This document shows positions 8,987 through 17,353 of a stretch of DNA of 64,000 bases, in pieces. The position numbers and the translations under genes are program-made. The DNA is from Thiocapsa marina 5811. Its GTDB lineage: Bacteria; Pseudomonadota; Gammaproteobacteria; Chromatiales; Chromatiaceae. Where the stretch lies: NCBI RefSeq assembly GCF_000223985.1, contig NZ_AFWV01000013.1, positions 62,001 to 126,000 of the forward strand, written 5' to 3'. The notes below the pieces were generated by a model that was not told the origin of the DNA, did no database searches, and was given only the letters and a program-made list of their open reading frames with translations. Position 1 is the first letter of the stretch. The number at the start of each line of letters is the position of its first letter.

Positions 8987-9868
8987 TCAACAGGTCATCG
9001 GCGCCATTCTCGGTTGCTTCTGAAGCTGCATGAAGTCATCGCGAAGGCTGCGTAAGCGCTTGTTTAATCGATCACGTTGACTGGCGTCGAAGGTCCTGCC
9101 GAGATTGACAAAGAGTTCGTCGATCCGCTCTCCCAACTCGCGGCCACCTTGATCGAGTTCCGGCGGCAGGTCGTCGAAGTCGACGAGCCAATCAGCGAGG
9201 AATTGCTCGATCTGGGGCTCGGCAGCCTTGTTCCGGATCAGCGCGATCAGCTTCTCTCGTTTGGCGGTGCGATAGTCGACCAGGCTCGCCTGGGTGTCGG
9301 GCATGCGCCCGGTCACCTCGGCGACGATCGCCCGCTGCTCCGCGCTCAGCGGGCCGGTCCAGTCCTCGATGGATTTGACGTAGCGTCGGGCGCGTTTCTC
9401 CTTTTCGCGCGCGGTGCTGCGCCCCGCAATCTCGGCGCGGTCCTCCGCGGCCTCTTCGCGAAAGCGCTGGTCCAGTCGCTCGATTTGCGCCGGAGTCAGC
9501 TCGGCTAGAAGCGGTGCTGCGAGATTGACCGCGAAACGCGCCTGGCGTCGGTAGATGTCCCGAAATTGGCCGGTCAGGCAGTCCATGTTGCGCGTATCGA
9601 AACCCGCCTCGCTTGCGGCGAGGATTTGGTCGAAATAGGCCGCCAAATAGGGCAGCTCCTCGGCGCGATGACGTGACAGCTCGGCGTCGAGAAGCGGCTC
9701 CCAACGCTGAAGTTGGCCTTGCTCTAGGTCAAGGTAGTCCTTCGCGTAGGCCGTCACGAGGAAATCGCCGGTGTTGTAGGCGATGCCGACGCGGCTGCAT
9801 CCCGCAAGTGTCAGTGCGGTTGCGACGATAGCCGCGGCGAGGCGGAGCGGGAGAGAGATTCGGGGCAT
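8987..9868 (-). CDS. DUF6279 family lipoprotein
   Basis: 293 aa. A lipoprotein signal ends in the lipobox LTLAGC (Cys24). The mature part begins RVGIAYNTGDFLVTAYAKDY, a motif characteristic of DUF6279 lipoproteins of gammaproteobacteria, and continues as mostly helical, charged sequence without cysteines. Residue 25 is Ser, so outer-membrane sorting by Lol is expected. Function is unknown; family members are usually single genes. It is divergent from the MOSC gene and convergent with mrcA. Confidence 0.85.
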   Translation of the reverse strand: MPRISLPLRLAAAIVATALTLAGCSRVGIAYNTGDFLVTAYAKDYLDLEQGQLQRWEPLLDAELSRHRAEELPYLAAYFDQILAASEAGFDTRNMDCLTGQFRDIYRRQARFAVNLAAPLLAELTPAQIERLDQRFREEAAEDRAEIAGRSTAREKEKRARRYVKSIEDWTGPLSAEQRAIVAEVTGRMPDTQASLVDYRTAKREKLIALIRNKAAEPQIEQFLADWLVDFDDLPPELDQGGRELGERIDELFVNLGRTFDASQRDRLNKRLRSLRDDFMQLQKQPRMAPMTC

Positions 9869-10065
9869 GGCGAGTCACGTCTGATCGAGGTTGTTTTTGG
9901 ACGGAAGACGGCGCGGACGTCAACCGCATCAGCCGGCACGACGGCTGTCCGCGGTTTGACGGCGCGAAGGCCGAAAGGATCCCGCGGGCGAGGTGTGCGT
10001 CTTGTCCGCGCTCTTATTGCCCCGATCTTGGCTCGAGTCGGGAAATTCAAGCCGTAGGCCATCGC

Positions 10066-10578
10066 ATGGATTCACTTTCGGTTTTGCTCGCACGATTTCC
10101 GCATCCGGGCGAGGTGGCGTGGATCGGCCGACGACCGGCCCGCCGGGCGGACGTCATCGTCTGTACGGCCGTTACGGCGTTGGCCGGGCAGGGGCTGGAG
10201 GGCGATCACTACGCGGGCCGGTCGGGCGCGCGCGGCGTGACGCTTATGCAGGCTGAACATCTCGCGGTCTTGGCCGCACTCTTGCGCCGGGATGCGATCG
10301 ATCCCGCCCTGTTGCGGCGTAATCTCGTTGTCTCCGGTGTCAATCTCACCGCGCTGAAAGGTCAACGGTTTCGCATCGGGACGGCAGTACTCGAGGGAAC
10401 GGGTCCGTGCCCTCCGTGCTCGCGCATGGAGGAGACTTTAGGCCCGGGCGGCTACAACGCGATGCGCGGCCACGGCGGGTTGAACGCGCGCGTGGTCAGG
10501 GGCGGGATGATCCGGCTCGGCGATGCGGTCGTTCCGCTTCTTGACGCGATCGATCCAGAGGAGACTGTTCCGCGATGA
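10066..10578 (+). CDS. MOSC-domain protein
   Basis: 170 aa, a single MOSC domain. LEGDHYAGRSGARGVTLMQAEHL and NLVVSGVNLTALKGQRFRIG are typical of the stand-alone YiiM/MOSC family. The conserved cysteine region reads TGPCPPCSRMEE, giving a CPPC pair near residues 112-115. MOSC domains bind or transfer molybdenum-cofactor sulfur, or reduce N-hydroxylated compounds (YiiM-type). The next gene overlaps it by ATGA, and the third in the run is dsbD, so a thiol or sulfur role is plausible, though that is inference. Confidence 0.9.
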   Translation: MDSLSVLLARFPHPGEVAWIGRRPARRADVIVCTAVTALAGQGLEGDHYAGRSGARGVTLMQAEHLAVLAALLRRDAIDPALLRRNLVVSGVNLTALKGQRFRIGTAVLEGTGPCPPCSRMEETLGPGGYNAMRGHGGLNARVVRGGMIRLGDAVVPLLDAIDPEETVPR

Positions 10579-10985
10579 AATGCCCCTTCGCCTCCCCGCT
10601 CATCAAGTCCACGGCGGCTTGCCCGCATGCCCGCGAGGTCGTCCGCCGAGGCGGCTCGGAATTCGACTGCCTGTCCGAGCCCGCGCATGACCTTTGCGAG
10701 CAGGTATTCTCCGGTCTCAGGGCATGTGCTCTGGCTGCGGCGGGCGTCGAGGACGATCCGACACAGATGCCCCACAGCCTGCTGGTCAAGATCCAGTCCG
10801 GCGGACTGCTCGGCCTGCAACGTCTACTCGGGGAGTCCAACGCGGATGCACGCGTAGCCGATATCGGCGATCTGGTGGCGCGTGCGTCGGCGCATTTCGG
10901 CGGGGCCGATCGCATCCCGTACGCGGCGTTGGGCGAGGATATGACGGCGTTCAAACTGGAGCGGAGAGCGGGGCGGCGCCGGTGA
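10575..10985 (+). CDS. Uncharacterised cysteine-rich small protein
   Basis: 136 aa, not recognised. It overlaps the MOSC gene start-to-stop (ATGA) and the dsbD start (TGATG), so it is firmly part of this transcript. It has no signal peptide and is probably cytoplasmic. Cysteines are at residues 3, 16, 32, 41 and 51, including MKCPF and ACPHAREVV near the N-terminus; the C-terminal half has none. The spacing could suit metal or Fe-S binding, but I see no named motif. The tight packing with MOSC and DsbD genes argues that it is real. Confidence 0.7.
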   Translation: MKCPFASPLIKSTAACPHAREVVRRGGSEFDCLSEPAHDLCEQVFSGLRACALAAAGVEDDPTQMPHSLLVKIQSGGLLGLQRLLGESNADARVADIGDLVARASAHFGGADRIPYAALGEDMTAFKLERRAGRRR

Positions 10986-13177
10986 TGGCGGGGATGTATA
11001 CCGAGCCGTCGTCGGACTTTCTTCGGCGTCGATCGGCATTTCGCGGGGTTTTTCGGGCCGGCTTTGCCCTCTGTGTTCTGTTGCTCGTCTGGTCGAGCGC
11101 GGTGCCGGCCAATCCTGTGACGACCGAAAACGTGACCGCGCGCCTGGTCGCGGAGCGGATCGAGGTTGCGCCGGGCGAAACCCTCGACCTGGCCCTGGTG
11201 TTCGAGATCCGACCGGGCTGGCACACCTACTGGCGCAATCCGGGCGACTCGGGCGATCCCCCACGCATTGAATGGACCTTGCCGGACGGTGTTGAAGCCG
11301 GCCCTCTGCGTTGGCCGAGACCCGAGCTGATCCCGGTCGGTCCTTTGACCAACTACGGCTATTCCGAGCGCGCCGTTCATCTGATCGCGCTCTCCGTACC
11401 TGCGGATTGGCCGATCGGCGAGCCCGTGCGCATCCGCGCGGATGTCGATTGGCTGGTGTGCGAGGAGCACTGCATCCCGGAATCGGGCCGATTCGATCTG
11501 ACACTTGCCACGGCGGCAGGGGCAGGGGAGGCGGTCGGACCGGCCCCGATCGATCCGGCGCAGGCCGAGGTCTTCGCTGCGGCCCGTGCGGAATTGCCCC
11601 GGGGGCGAATCGAGGGCGCCGTGCTCGGCGCTGCGGGCACGGGACTCGGTCTCGTCATCCCCGCAGACGGGTTGCCGCAGGAGATCGACGGGGTCTGGTT
11701 CTTCGCCGGGGAATGGGGTCTGATCGAGCACGCCGCGCAGCAGTCTTGGCGGCTGGTCGACGGCCAGCTGCGGATCGATCTGTCGCCCGGTGCATTGGCG
11801 GATCAAGCCGCGCCCGATGGCCTGCTGGTGGTCGCTGACATGCGCGGGGAGGTGCGGTCCTACGAGATCGCGGCCGTGCGCGGGTCGCTCCCCGGCACCA
11901 TCCCGCCCGATCGTCCGATCGGGTTGCCGCTGGCGTTCGTCTTCGCCTTGCTCGGCGGCCTGATCCTGAACCTGATGCCGTGCGTCTTTCCGATCCTGGC
12001 GATGAAGGCATTGAGTCTGATCCATAGCCTGTCCGGACAGGGCCCGGAGGCGGCGCGCGAGCGCGTCCTCCATGGTTTGGCCTACACCGCGGGGGTGCTC
12101 CTCTTCTTCGCCGGGCTCGCGGCGCTCTTGTTGGCCTTGCGGGCCGGCGGGGCGGCCGTCGGTTGGGGTTTTCAGCTCCAGTATCCGCCCTTCGTCGCCT
12201 TCATGGCCTACGTCTTTTTCGTCATCGGCCTGAGCCTGTCGGGCGCGATCACCATCGGCGCCCGGCTGATGAGCCTGGGTGGCACCGGAACCGGATCGGG
12301 GACCGCGGGTGCCTTCGGGACCGGCGCCTTGGCGGCTTTGGTCGCCGCGCCTTGCACCGCGCCCTTTATGGGCGCCGCCTTGGGCTATGCCGTCACCCTG
12401 AGCTGGCCGCTCGCGTTGGCGATCATGCTGACCTTGGGGTTCGGCTTGGCGCTCCCCTTTCTCGTGTTGTCGCTGGTGCCGCGGTTGGCCCGTTTGCTGC
12501 CGAAGCCGGGCGCCTGGATGGAGACCCTCAAACAGGCGCTCGCCTTTCCGATGTTCGCGGCCGCGGCCTGGTTGGTCTGGGTCCTGAGCGTGCAGACCGG
12601 ATCGGGCGGGGTCGCGCTGGTGCTCGGCGGTCTAGTCTTGTCGGCCTTCGGGCTTTGGTTGCGCGAGCGTACGCGCAGTCTGCCATCGGCGCGACGGCGC
12701 CTCGGTGTCGCCGCCACCTCCGCAGCGCTGATCGGCGCTCTTTATCTCGGGGTGACGACCGATCGGCTGACCGCTCCTGTACCGTCCCCGGGCGACGAAT
12801 CCGGGAGCGGCCTCGCGAGCGAGCCCTATTCGCCGGAGCGCCTCGCCGCGGCGCGCGCGGAGCGCCGACCTGTCTTCGTCAACATGACGGCCGCCTGGTG
12901 CATCACCTGTCTGGTCAACGAGCGGGTCGCCTTGAGCGCGTCGGACGTCGCGCGGACCTTCTCGGATGCAGGGGTACTGTATCTCAAGGGCGATTGGACC
13001 AATCGCGACCCCGCGATCACCGCCTATCTTGCCGAGCACGGGCGCAACGGCGTCCCGCTCTATGTCTTCTATCCGCCCGACGGGGATCCGCAGGTTCTCC
13101 CGCAGATCCTGACCGAGGACCTGGTTCGACGCGCGATCCGCACGTCGACACAGGGATCGCCGGGGCGCGATGGATGA
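10985..13177 (+). CDS. dsbD: DsbD-family thiol:disulfide interchange protein
   Basis: 730 aa from ATG 10985, which overlaps the previous stop (TGATG). Order: signal or TM near 25-40; a periplasmic alpha domain (WHTYWRNPGDSGDPPRIEW) with the redox pair in VCEEHC (Cys159, Cys164); an eight-TM beta domain from about 310 to 590 containing NLMPCVFPI and AAPCTAPFMG, whose cysteines carry electrons across the membrane; and a C-terminal thioredoxin-like gamma domain with AAWCITC (Cys639, Cys642). It moves reducing power from cytoplasmic thioredoxin to periplasmic partners. The family also includes ScsB-like proteins. The periplasmic peroxiredoxin-like gene 78 bp downstream is a natural electron acceptor. 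Confidence 0.92.
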   Translation: MAGMYTEPSSDFLRRRSAFRGVFRAGFALCVLLLVWSSAVPANPVTTENVTARLVAERIEVAPGETLDLALVFEIRPGWHTYWRNPGDSGDPPRIEWTLPDGVEAGPLRWPRPELIPVGPLTNYGYSERAVHLIALSVPADWPIGEPVRIRADVDWLVCEEHCIPESGRFDLTLATAAGAGEAVGPAPIDPAQAEVFAAARAELPRGRIEGAVLGAAGTGLGLVIPADGLPQEIDGVWFFAGEWGLIEHAAQQSWRLVDGQLRIDLSPGALADQAAPDGLLVVADMRGEVRSYEIAAVRGSLPGTIPPDRPIGLPLAFVFALLGGLILNLMPCVFPILAMKALSLIHSLSGQGPEAARERVLHGLAYTAGVLLFFAGLAALLLALRAGGAAVGWGFQLQYPPFVAFMAYVFFVIGLSLSGAITIGARLMSLGGTGTGSGTAGAFGTGALAALVAAPCTAPFMGAALGYAVTLSWPLALAIMLTLGFGLALPFLVLSLVPRLARLLPKPGAWMETLKQALAFPMFAAAAWLVWVLSVQTGSGGVALVLGGLVLSAFGLWLRERTRSLPSARRRLGVAATSAALIGALYLGVTTDRLTAPVPSPGDESGSGLASEPYSPERLAAARAERRPVFVNMTAAWCITCLVNERVALSASDVARTFSDAGVLYLKGDWTNRDPAITAYLAEHGRNGVPLYVFYPPDGDPQVLPQILTEDLVRRAIRTSTQGSPGRDG

Positions 13178-13255
13178 GTCGAGCCCGAGACGTCGCGTCT
13201 GCGTGGCCCGAAGCATAGGGATCACCGATCACCCACCAGAGCGAAGGAGAGAACC

Positions 13256-13876
13256 ATGAAGCAGGCTTTTTCGAAGACCCTTGTCTTCGGCGCGGTCGCC
13301 TTGGCGGCGACACTGTCCGTCGGCGTCGCCGTCGCGGCACCCAAGGTCGGCGCCCCGGCTCCGGATTTCAGCGTCGTCGACACCGCAGGCGAGACCTGGA
13401 GCCTCGGCGGTCTTGCGGGCAAGACGATCATCCTGGAATGGACCAATCACGATTGCCCGTACGTGGTTAAACACTACGCCTCCGGCAACATGCAGGCCGT
13501 GCAGAAGGAGGCGACCGACGCGGGTTATGTGTGGCTTTCGGTCATCTCCTCGGCCTCCGGCAAACAGGGGCATGTGAGTCCGGCGAAGGCCGATGATCTC
13601 ACCGACGATCGAGGCGCTGCGCCCACGGCGGTCCTGCTCGATACCTCCGGGGCCATGGGCCGCGCTTACGATGCCAAGACCACGCCGCACATGTACATCA
13701 TCGATCCCGCAGGGACACTGGTTTACATGGGAGGCATCGACGATAAGCCGACGACCGATCAGGCGGACATCGCGGCTGCGAGCAACTACGTGCGTCTCGC
13801 CATGGCGGATCTGGCTGCCGGCAACCCGATCGCGACCCCGGTGACACGGCCCTACGGGTGCTCGGTGAAGTACTGA
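13256..13876 (+). CDS. Periplasmic peroxiredoxin-like thioredoxin-fold protein
   Basis: 206 aa with a signal peptide (cleavage near AVAA-PK, residue 28). The thioredoxin fold starts at KVGAPAPDFSVVD; the active-site loop is NHDCPYVVKHY (Cys67), characteristic of the PRX-like-1 group of AhpC/TSA proteins, and a second Cys (202) sits four residues from the end. This suggests a two-cysteine peroxidase or reductase cycle in the periplasm. A strong AAGGAGAG precedes the ATG. Co-directional placement right after dsbD suggests DsbD may reduce it, which is inference. Confidence 0.85.
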   Translation: MKQAFSKTLVFGAVALAATLSVGVAVAAPKVGAPAPDFSVVDTAGETWSLGGLAGKTIILEWTNHDCPYVVKHYASGNMQAVQKEATDAGYVWLSVISSASGKQGHVSPAKADDLTDDRGAAPTAVLLDTSGAMGRAYDAKTTPHMYIIDPAGTLVYMGGIDDKPTTDQADIAAASNYVRLAMADLAAGNPIATPVTRPYGCSVKY

Positions 13877-13953
13877 TGCATCGACTTTGAATCCGGCGGG
13901 CGGGACTGTAGACTTCAACGTTTTCCCCACTCCCAGCGTCAAGAGGTTGTCCA

Positions 13954-15156
13954 GTGGTCGCCCCCGAGCCCGAATTTCACCGCATCAAGCGGCTGCCGCC
14001 CTATGTCTTCAACATCGTCAACGAGTTGAAGGCCGAGGCGCGAGCGCGGGGCGAGGACATCATCGATTTCGGGATGGGGAATCCCGACCAGCCGACCCCG
14101 CAGCACATCGTCGACAAGCTGGTCGAGGCGTCGGTCCGCAAGGACACGCATCGGTATTCGGTCTCGCGCGGGATCCCGCGCCTGCGCCGCGCCATCTGTC
14201 ATTGGTATCGCGATCGCTTCGATGTCCATCTGGATCCGGACAGCGAGGCGATCGTGACCATCGGGTCCAAGGAAGGGCTCGCCCATTTGGCGCTCGCCAC
14301 CATGGGGGCAGGGGATTCGGTTTTGGTACCGAATCCGGCCTATCCGATCCATCCCTACGGATTCATCATCGCCGGCGCGGACGTGCGCCATGTGCGACTG
14401 ACGCCGGACGTGGACTTCTTCGAGGAGCTGCAACGCGCCATCCAGGACTCTTGGCCGAAGCCCAAGATGCTGGTGCTGAATTTTCCGGGTAATCCGACGA
14501 CGCAATGCGTGGAGCTGGAATTCTTCCAAAAGGTCATCGACATCGCCTCCGAGCACGGGATCTGGGTGGTCCACGACATCGCCTACGCCGACATTGTCTT
14601 CGACGGCTATCGTGCCCCCTCGATTCTGCAGATCCCGGGCGCGAAGGACATCGCCGTCGAGTTCTTCTCGATGTCCAAGAGCTACAACATGCCGGGCTGG
14701 CGTGTCGGTTTCATGTGCGGCAACCGAACCCTGGTCGCCGCGCTCGCGCGCATCAAGTCCTATCTCGACTACGGGACCTTCACGCCGATCCAGGTCGCGG
14801 CCATCGCGGCACTCGAGGGGCCGCAGGATTGCGTGCGCGAGATCAGCGACACCTACGAGAGCCGGCGGGATGTCCTCTGCAGCGGACTGAACGCCGCAGG
14901 TTGGCCGATCGAGCCGCCGAAGGCGACCATGTTCGTCTGGGCGCCCATTCCCGAGCCCTATCGGTCGCTCGGCTCGCTTGAGTTTTCCAAGAAGCTCCTG
15001 CAGGAGGCCAAGGTCGCCGTCTCGCCCGGGATCGGCTTCGGCGAATACGGGGACGGCCACGTGCGTTTCGGGCTGATCGAGAACGAGCATCGTACCCGTC
15101 AGGCGATCCGCGGGATCAAAGAGATGTTCCGCCGCGAGTCGCGGGCCGGGAGCTGA
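13954..15156 (+). CDS. alaC: Alanine/glutamate-pyruvate aminotransferase AlaC
   Basis: 400 aa, a class I PLP aminotransferase. [12 protein letters not shown] near residue 40, the substrate loop [20 protein letters not shown], the D-x-AY pair in [15 protein letters not shown], and the PLP-lysine motif [15 protein letters not shown] are all present. It interconverts glutamate and pyruvate with 2-oxoglutarate and alanine. The GTG start is supported by GAGG about 7 nt upstream. It lies 59 bp before hom, the usual alaC-hom pair of gammaproteobacteria, linking alanine and aspartate-family amino-acid synthesis. Confidence 0.93.
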   Translation: MVAPEPEFHRIKRLPPYVFNIVNELKAEARARGEDIIDFGMGNPDQPTPQHIVDKLVEASVRKDTHRYSVSRGIPRLRRAICHWYRDRFDVHLDPDSEAIVTIGSKEGLAHLALATMGAGDSVLVPNPAYPIHPYGFIIAGADVRHVRLTPDVDFFEELQRAIQDSWPKPKMLVLNFPGNPTTQCVELEFFQKVIDIASEHGIWVVHDIAYADIVFDGYRAPSILQIPGAKDIAVEFFSMSKSYNMPGWRVGFMCGNRTLVAALARIKSYLDYGTFTPIQVAAIAALEGPQDCVREISDTYESRRDVLCSGLNAAGWPIEPPKATMFVWAPIPEPYRSLGSLEFSKKLLQEAKVAVSPGIGFGEYGDGHVRFGLIENEHRTRQAIRGIKEMFRRESRAGS

Positions 15157-15215
15157 GCTTTCGAACAGGTAGGTGTCCGCTTCGGCGAACCGATTTGCGA
15201 ACAAGGGGTGCATGA

Positions 15216-16532
15216 ATGGAACCGGTGAAGGTCGGACTTCTGGGTTTGGGGACGGTCGGCGGCGGCACCGTGACGGTCTTGTCGCGCAATGCCGCGGAGA
15301 TCGCGCGTCGCGCCGGTCGGGGGATCGAGATCTCGCACGCGGCGGCACGTGACTATGATCCGGAGCATATTGAAGGTCTGGAGGCGATCACTCGGATCGG
15401 CTCGGATGCCTTCGCCGTGGTCGAGGATCCCGAGGTCCGGATCGTCGTCGAGCTGATCGGAGGATACTCGCCTGCGCTCGAGCTCGTACTCAAGGCGATC
15501 GAGAACGGAAAGCACGTCGTCACCGCCAACAAGGCGCTGATCGCACGCCACGGCAACGAGATCTTCGCCGCAGCGCGCGAGCGCGGCGTCATGGTGGGCT
15601 TCGAGGCGGCGGTCGCCGGCGGGATTCCCATCATCAAGGCCTTGCGCGAAGGTCTGGCGGCAAATCACATCGAGTGGATCGCCGGCATCATCAACGGCAC
15701 CGGCAACTTCATCCTGACCGAGATGCGCGACAAGGGCCGCGATTTCGCCGATGTCCTCGCCGAGGCTCAGGCGTTGGGTTACGCGGAGGCCGATCCGACC
15801 TTCGACGTCGAAGGTATCGACGCCGCGCACAAGCTAACGATTCTCAGCTCCCTCGCCTTCGGTGTTCCGCTCCAGTTCGAGCGGTGTTTTACCGAGGGCA
15901 TCTCGAAGGTCGGTGCGTTGGACGTGGCCTACGCCGCTGAGCTGGGCTACCGGATCAAACACCTCGGGATCACGCGTCGCAGCGAGGACGGGATCGAGCT
16001 GCGAGTGCACCCGACGCTGATCCCCGAGCGCCGTCTCATTGCGAACGTCGACGGGGTAATGAACGCCGTTCTAGTCAAGGGCGATGCGGTCGGACCGACC
16101 CTCTACTACGGCGCCGGGGCGGGCGCACTGCCGACGGCCTCGGCGGTGGTCGCGGATCTGGTGGATGTGACGCGCGCCTTGACCACGGATCCGAACAACC
16201 GGGTCCCGCATCTCGCGTTCCAACCCGATGAGTTGGCCGACACCCCGGTCATGCCGATGGAGGCGGTGCAGACCGCCTACTATCTGCGTCTTGCGGCGCT
16301 CGATCAGCCCGGCGTCATGGCCCGGATCGCGAGCATCCTGGGCGAGCAGGGCATCAGTATCGAGGCGATCAAGCAGAAGGAGCCGGAAGAGGGTCAGACC
16401 CATGTTCCGCTGGTGATGCTGACCCATCGTGTCGTCGAACGGCAAATGAACGAGGCGATCGCGCGGATCGAGGCGCTGGACTCGGTGCAGGGTGAGGTGA
16501 CGCGGATTCGGATGGAGACCTTGTCGGGCTAA
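15216..16532 (+). CDS. hom: Homoserine dehydrogenase
   Basis: 438 aa, the monofunctional form. The NAD(P)-binding GLGTVGGGT is at 10-18, followed by the HDH signature region (ANKALIARHG, AVAGGIPIIKALREGLAAN, GIINGTGNFILTEM, YAEADPTFDVEG) and a C-terminal ACT domain from about 355 (DQPGVMARIASILGEQGISI) that senses threonine in relatives. It reduces aspartate semialdehyde to homoserine for threonine and methionine synthesis. thrC, which often follows directly, is absent; the next gene is a reversed coiled-coil gene. Confidence 0.95.
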   Translation: MEPVKVGLLGLGTVGGGTVTVLSRNAAEIARRAGRGIEISHAAARDYDPEHIEGLEAITRIGSDAFAVVEDPEVRIVVELIGGYSPALELVLKAIENGKHVVTANKALIARHGNEIFAAARERGVMVGFEAAVAGGIPIIKALREGLAANHIEWIAGIINGTGNFILTEMRDKGRDFADVLAEAQALGYAEADPTFDVEGIDAAHKLTILSSLAFGVPLQFERCFTEGISKVGALDVAYAAELGYRIKHLGITRRSEDGIELRVHPTLIPERRLIANVDGVMNAVLVKGDAVGPTLYYGAGAGALPTASAVVADLVDVTRALTTDPNNRVPHLAFQPDELADTPVMPMEAVQTAYYLRLAALDQPGVMARIASILGEQGISIEAIKQKEPEEGQTHVPLVMLTHRVVERQMNEAIARIEALDSVQGEVTRIRMETLSG

Positions 16533-16567
16533 AACAGTGCGCGCGGCGTCTCTGCTCCGTGCGTGGT

Positions 16568-17032
16568 TTAAGGCCACAGGCGAATGGCTGCGACCACCAA
16601 CGCGCCGACGCTGATCGTCAGACCGAGAGACCAGAACATGAAGCGGTCGAGCCGCCGGCTCAGCTCTTCGAAGCGTTTGTCCATGGATTCGAAACGTTTG
16701 TCCATGGATTCGAAACGTTTGTCGACTGCATCGAAGCGCTGATCCATGTTCAGCTGCATTTGCTCGAAGCGCTTATCAACGGCCTCGAAGCGTTTGTCCA
16801 TGTTCAACTGCATCTGCTCGAAACGCTTCTCCACCGCGTCGAAGCGCTTGTCCATCTGCACCAGGATGGTCTGGATCAGCTCGCGCTGGTGCCTGAGCTC
16901 CTCCTCGACCCGCACCATGCGTTCGCGCAGCTCGATCTCGTAGACAGCCGGCGGCTTGGCGAAGGATTGCTCGGCCAGCCATTCGCCTAAATGGGCCTTG
17001 ATGAACTCGATGTCTTCCCGTGCCAGGGCCAT
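16568..17032 (-). CDS. Coiled-coil protein with heptad repeats and C-terminal membrane anchor
   Basis: 154 aa. Residues 1-60 are a soluble N-terminal part (MALAREDIEFIKAHLGEWLA). Residues 65-135 form a long coiled coil built of near-identical units (MDKRFDAVEKRFEQMQLN, then shorter ESMDKRF units), and a single TM helix (FWSLGLTISVGALVVAAIRLW) ends the protein, so it is tail-anchored. GGGAGG lies 5 nt before the ATG. Similar small DUF1640-like/MCU-type coiled-coil proteins are common in purple sulfur bacteria; function is unknown. The DNA encodes tandem 21-bp repeats. Confidence 0.75.
   Translation of the reverse strand: MALAREDIEFIKAHLGEWLAEQSFAKPPAVYEIELRERMVRVEEELRHQRELIQTILVQMDKRFDAVEKRFEQMQLNMDKRFEAVDKRFEQMQLNMDQRFDAVDKRFESMDKRFESMDKRFEELSRRLDRFMFWSLGLTISVGALVVAAIRLWP
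16667..16723. repeat. 21-bp in-frame tandem repeat in the coiled-coil gene
   Basis: Two near-identical 21-bp units (16667-16687, 16688-16708; one mismatch) and the start of a third (16709-16723) begin TTCGAA(A/G)CGTTTGTC. They encode the heptad ESMDKRF. The rest of the coiled-coil region repeats imperfectly with an 18-codon period. Confidence 0.9.
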
Positions 17033-17069
17033 GTGTCCCTCCCGTCGCGCGCCGTCCGGAGATGCGCTC

Positions 17070-17265
17070 TAAACCGCGTCCAGAGCGACCTGCGTCTTTT
17101 TCATGTTGTATTCGGCCTTGGTGATTTCACCACCCATGGCGGAGACGCGGTTCAGAATTTTATATTTTTTAAAAACTTTAAACCGCGCCAGCTCCAAAAA
17201 TCGTCGAGTCTGCCGGGGCCGATCCCATCCTAAAACATCTCAAAGACCGCGCTGGGCGCGGTTTA
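17070..17265 (-). repeat. Composite TAAACCGCG repeat: A (reverse) + AT spacer + B (forward)
   Basis: Type A unit 17070-17154 (TAAACCGCG...CGCGGTTCA), a 24-bp AT-rich spacer with runs of T and A, then type B unit 17179-17265 (TAAACCGCG...CGCGGTTTA). It fills most of the 321-bp gap between the coiled-coil gene and the spermidine-synthase-like gene; nothing else was seen there. Confidence 0.9.
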
Positions 17266-17353
17266 GTTTAAATCACCTTGCTCGCGGTATTGGCTCGATG
17301 CCGAGCCGATCGGCATCCTGCGCCTTGATTCGACGCCGGAGAGGTGTTGTTGT

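Noticed and set aside
16667-16860. CRISPR-like array
   Set aside because: Repeats are contiguous without unique spacers and lie in frame within a coiled-coil gene.
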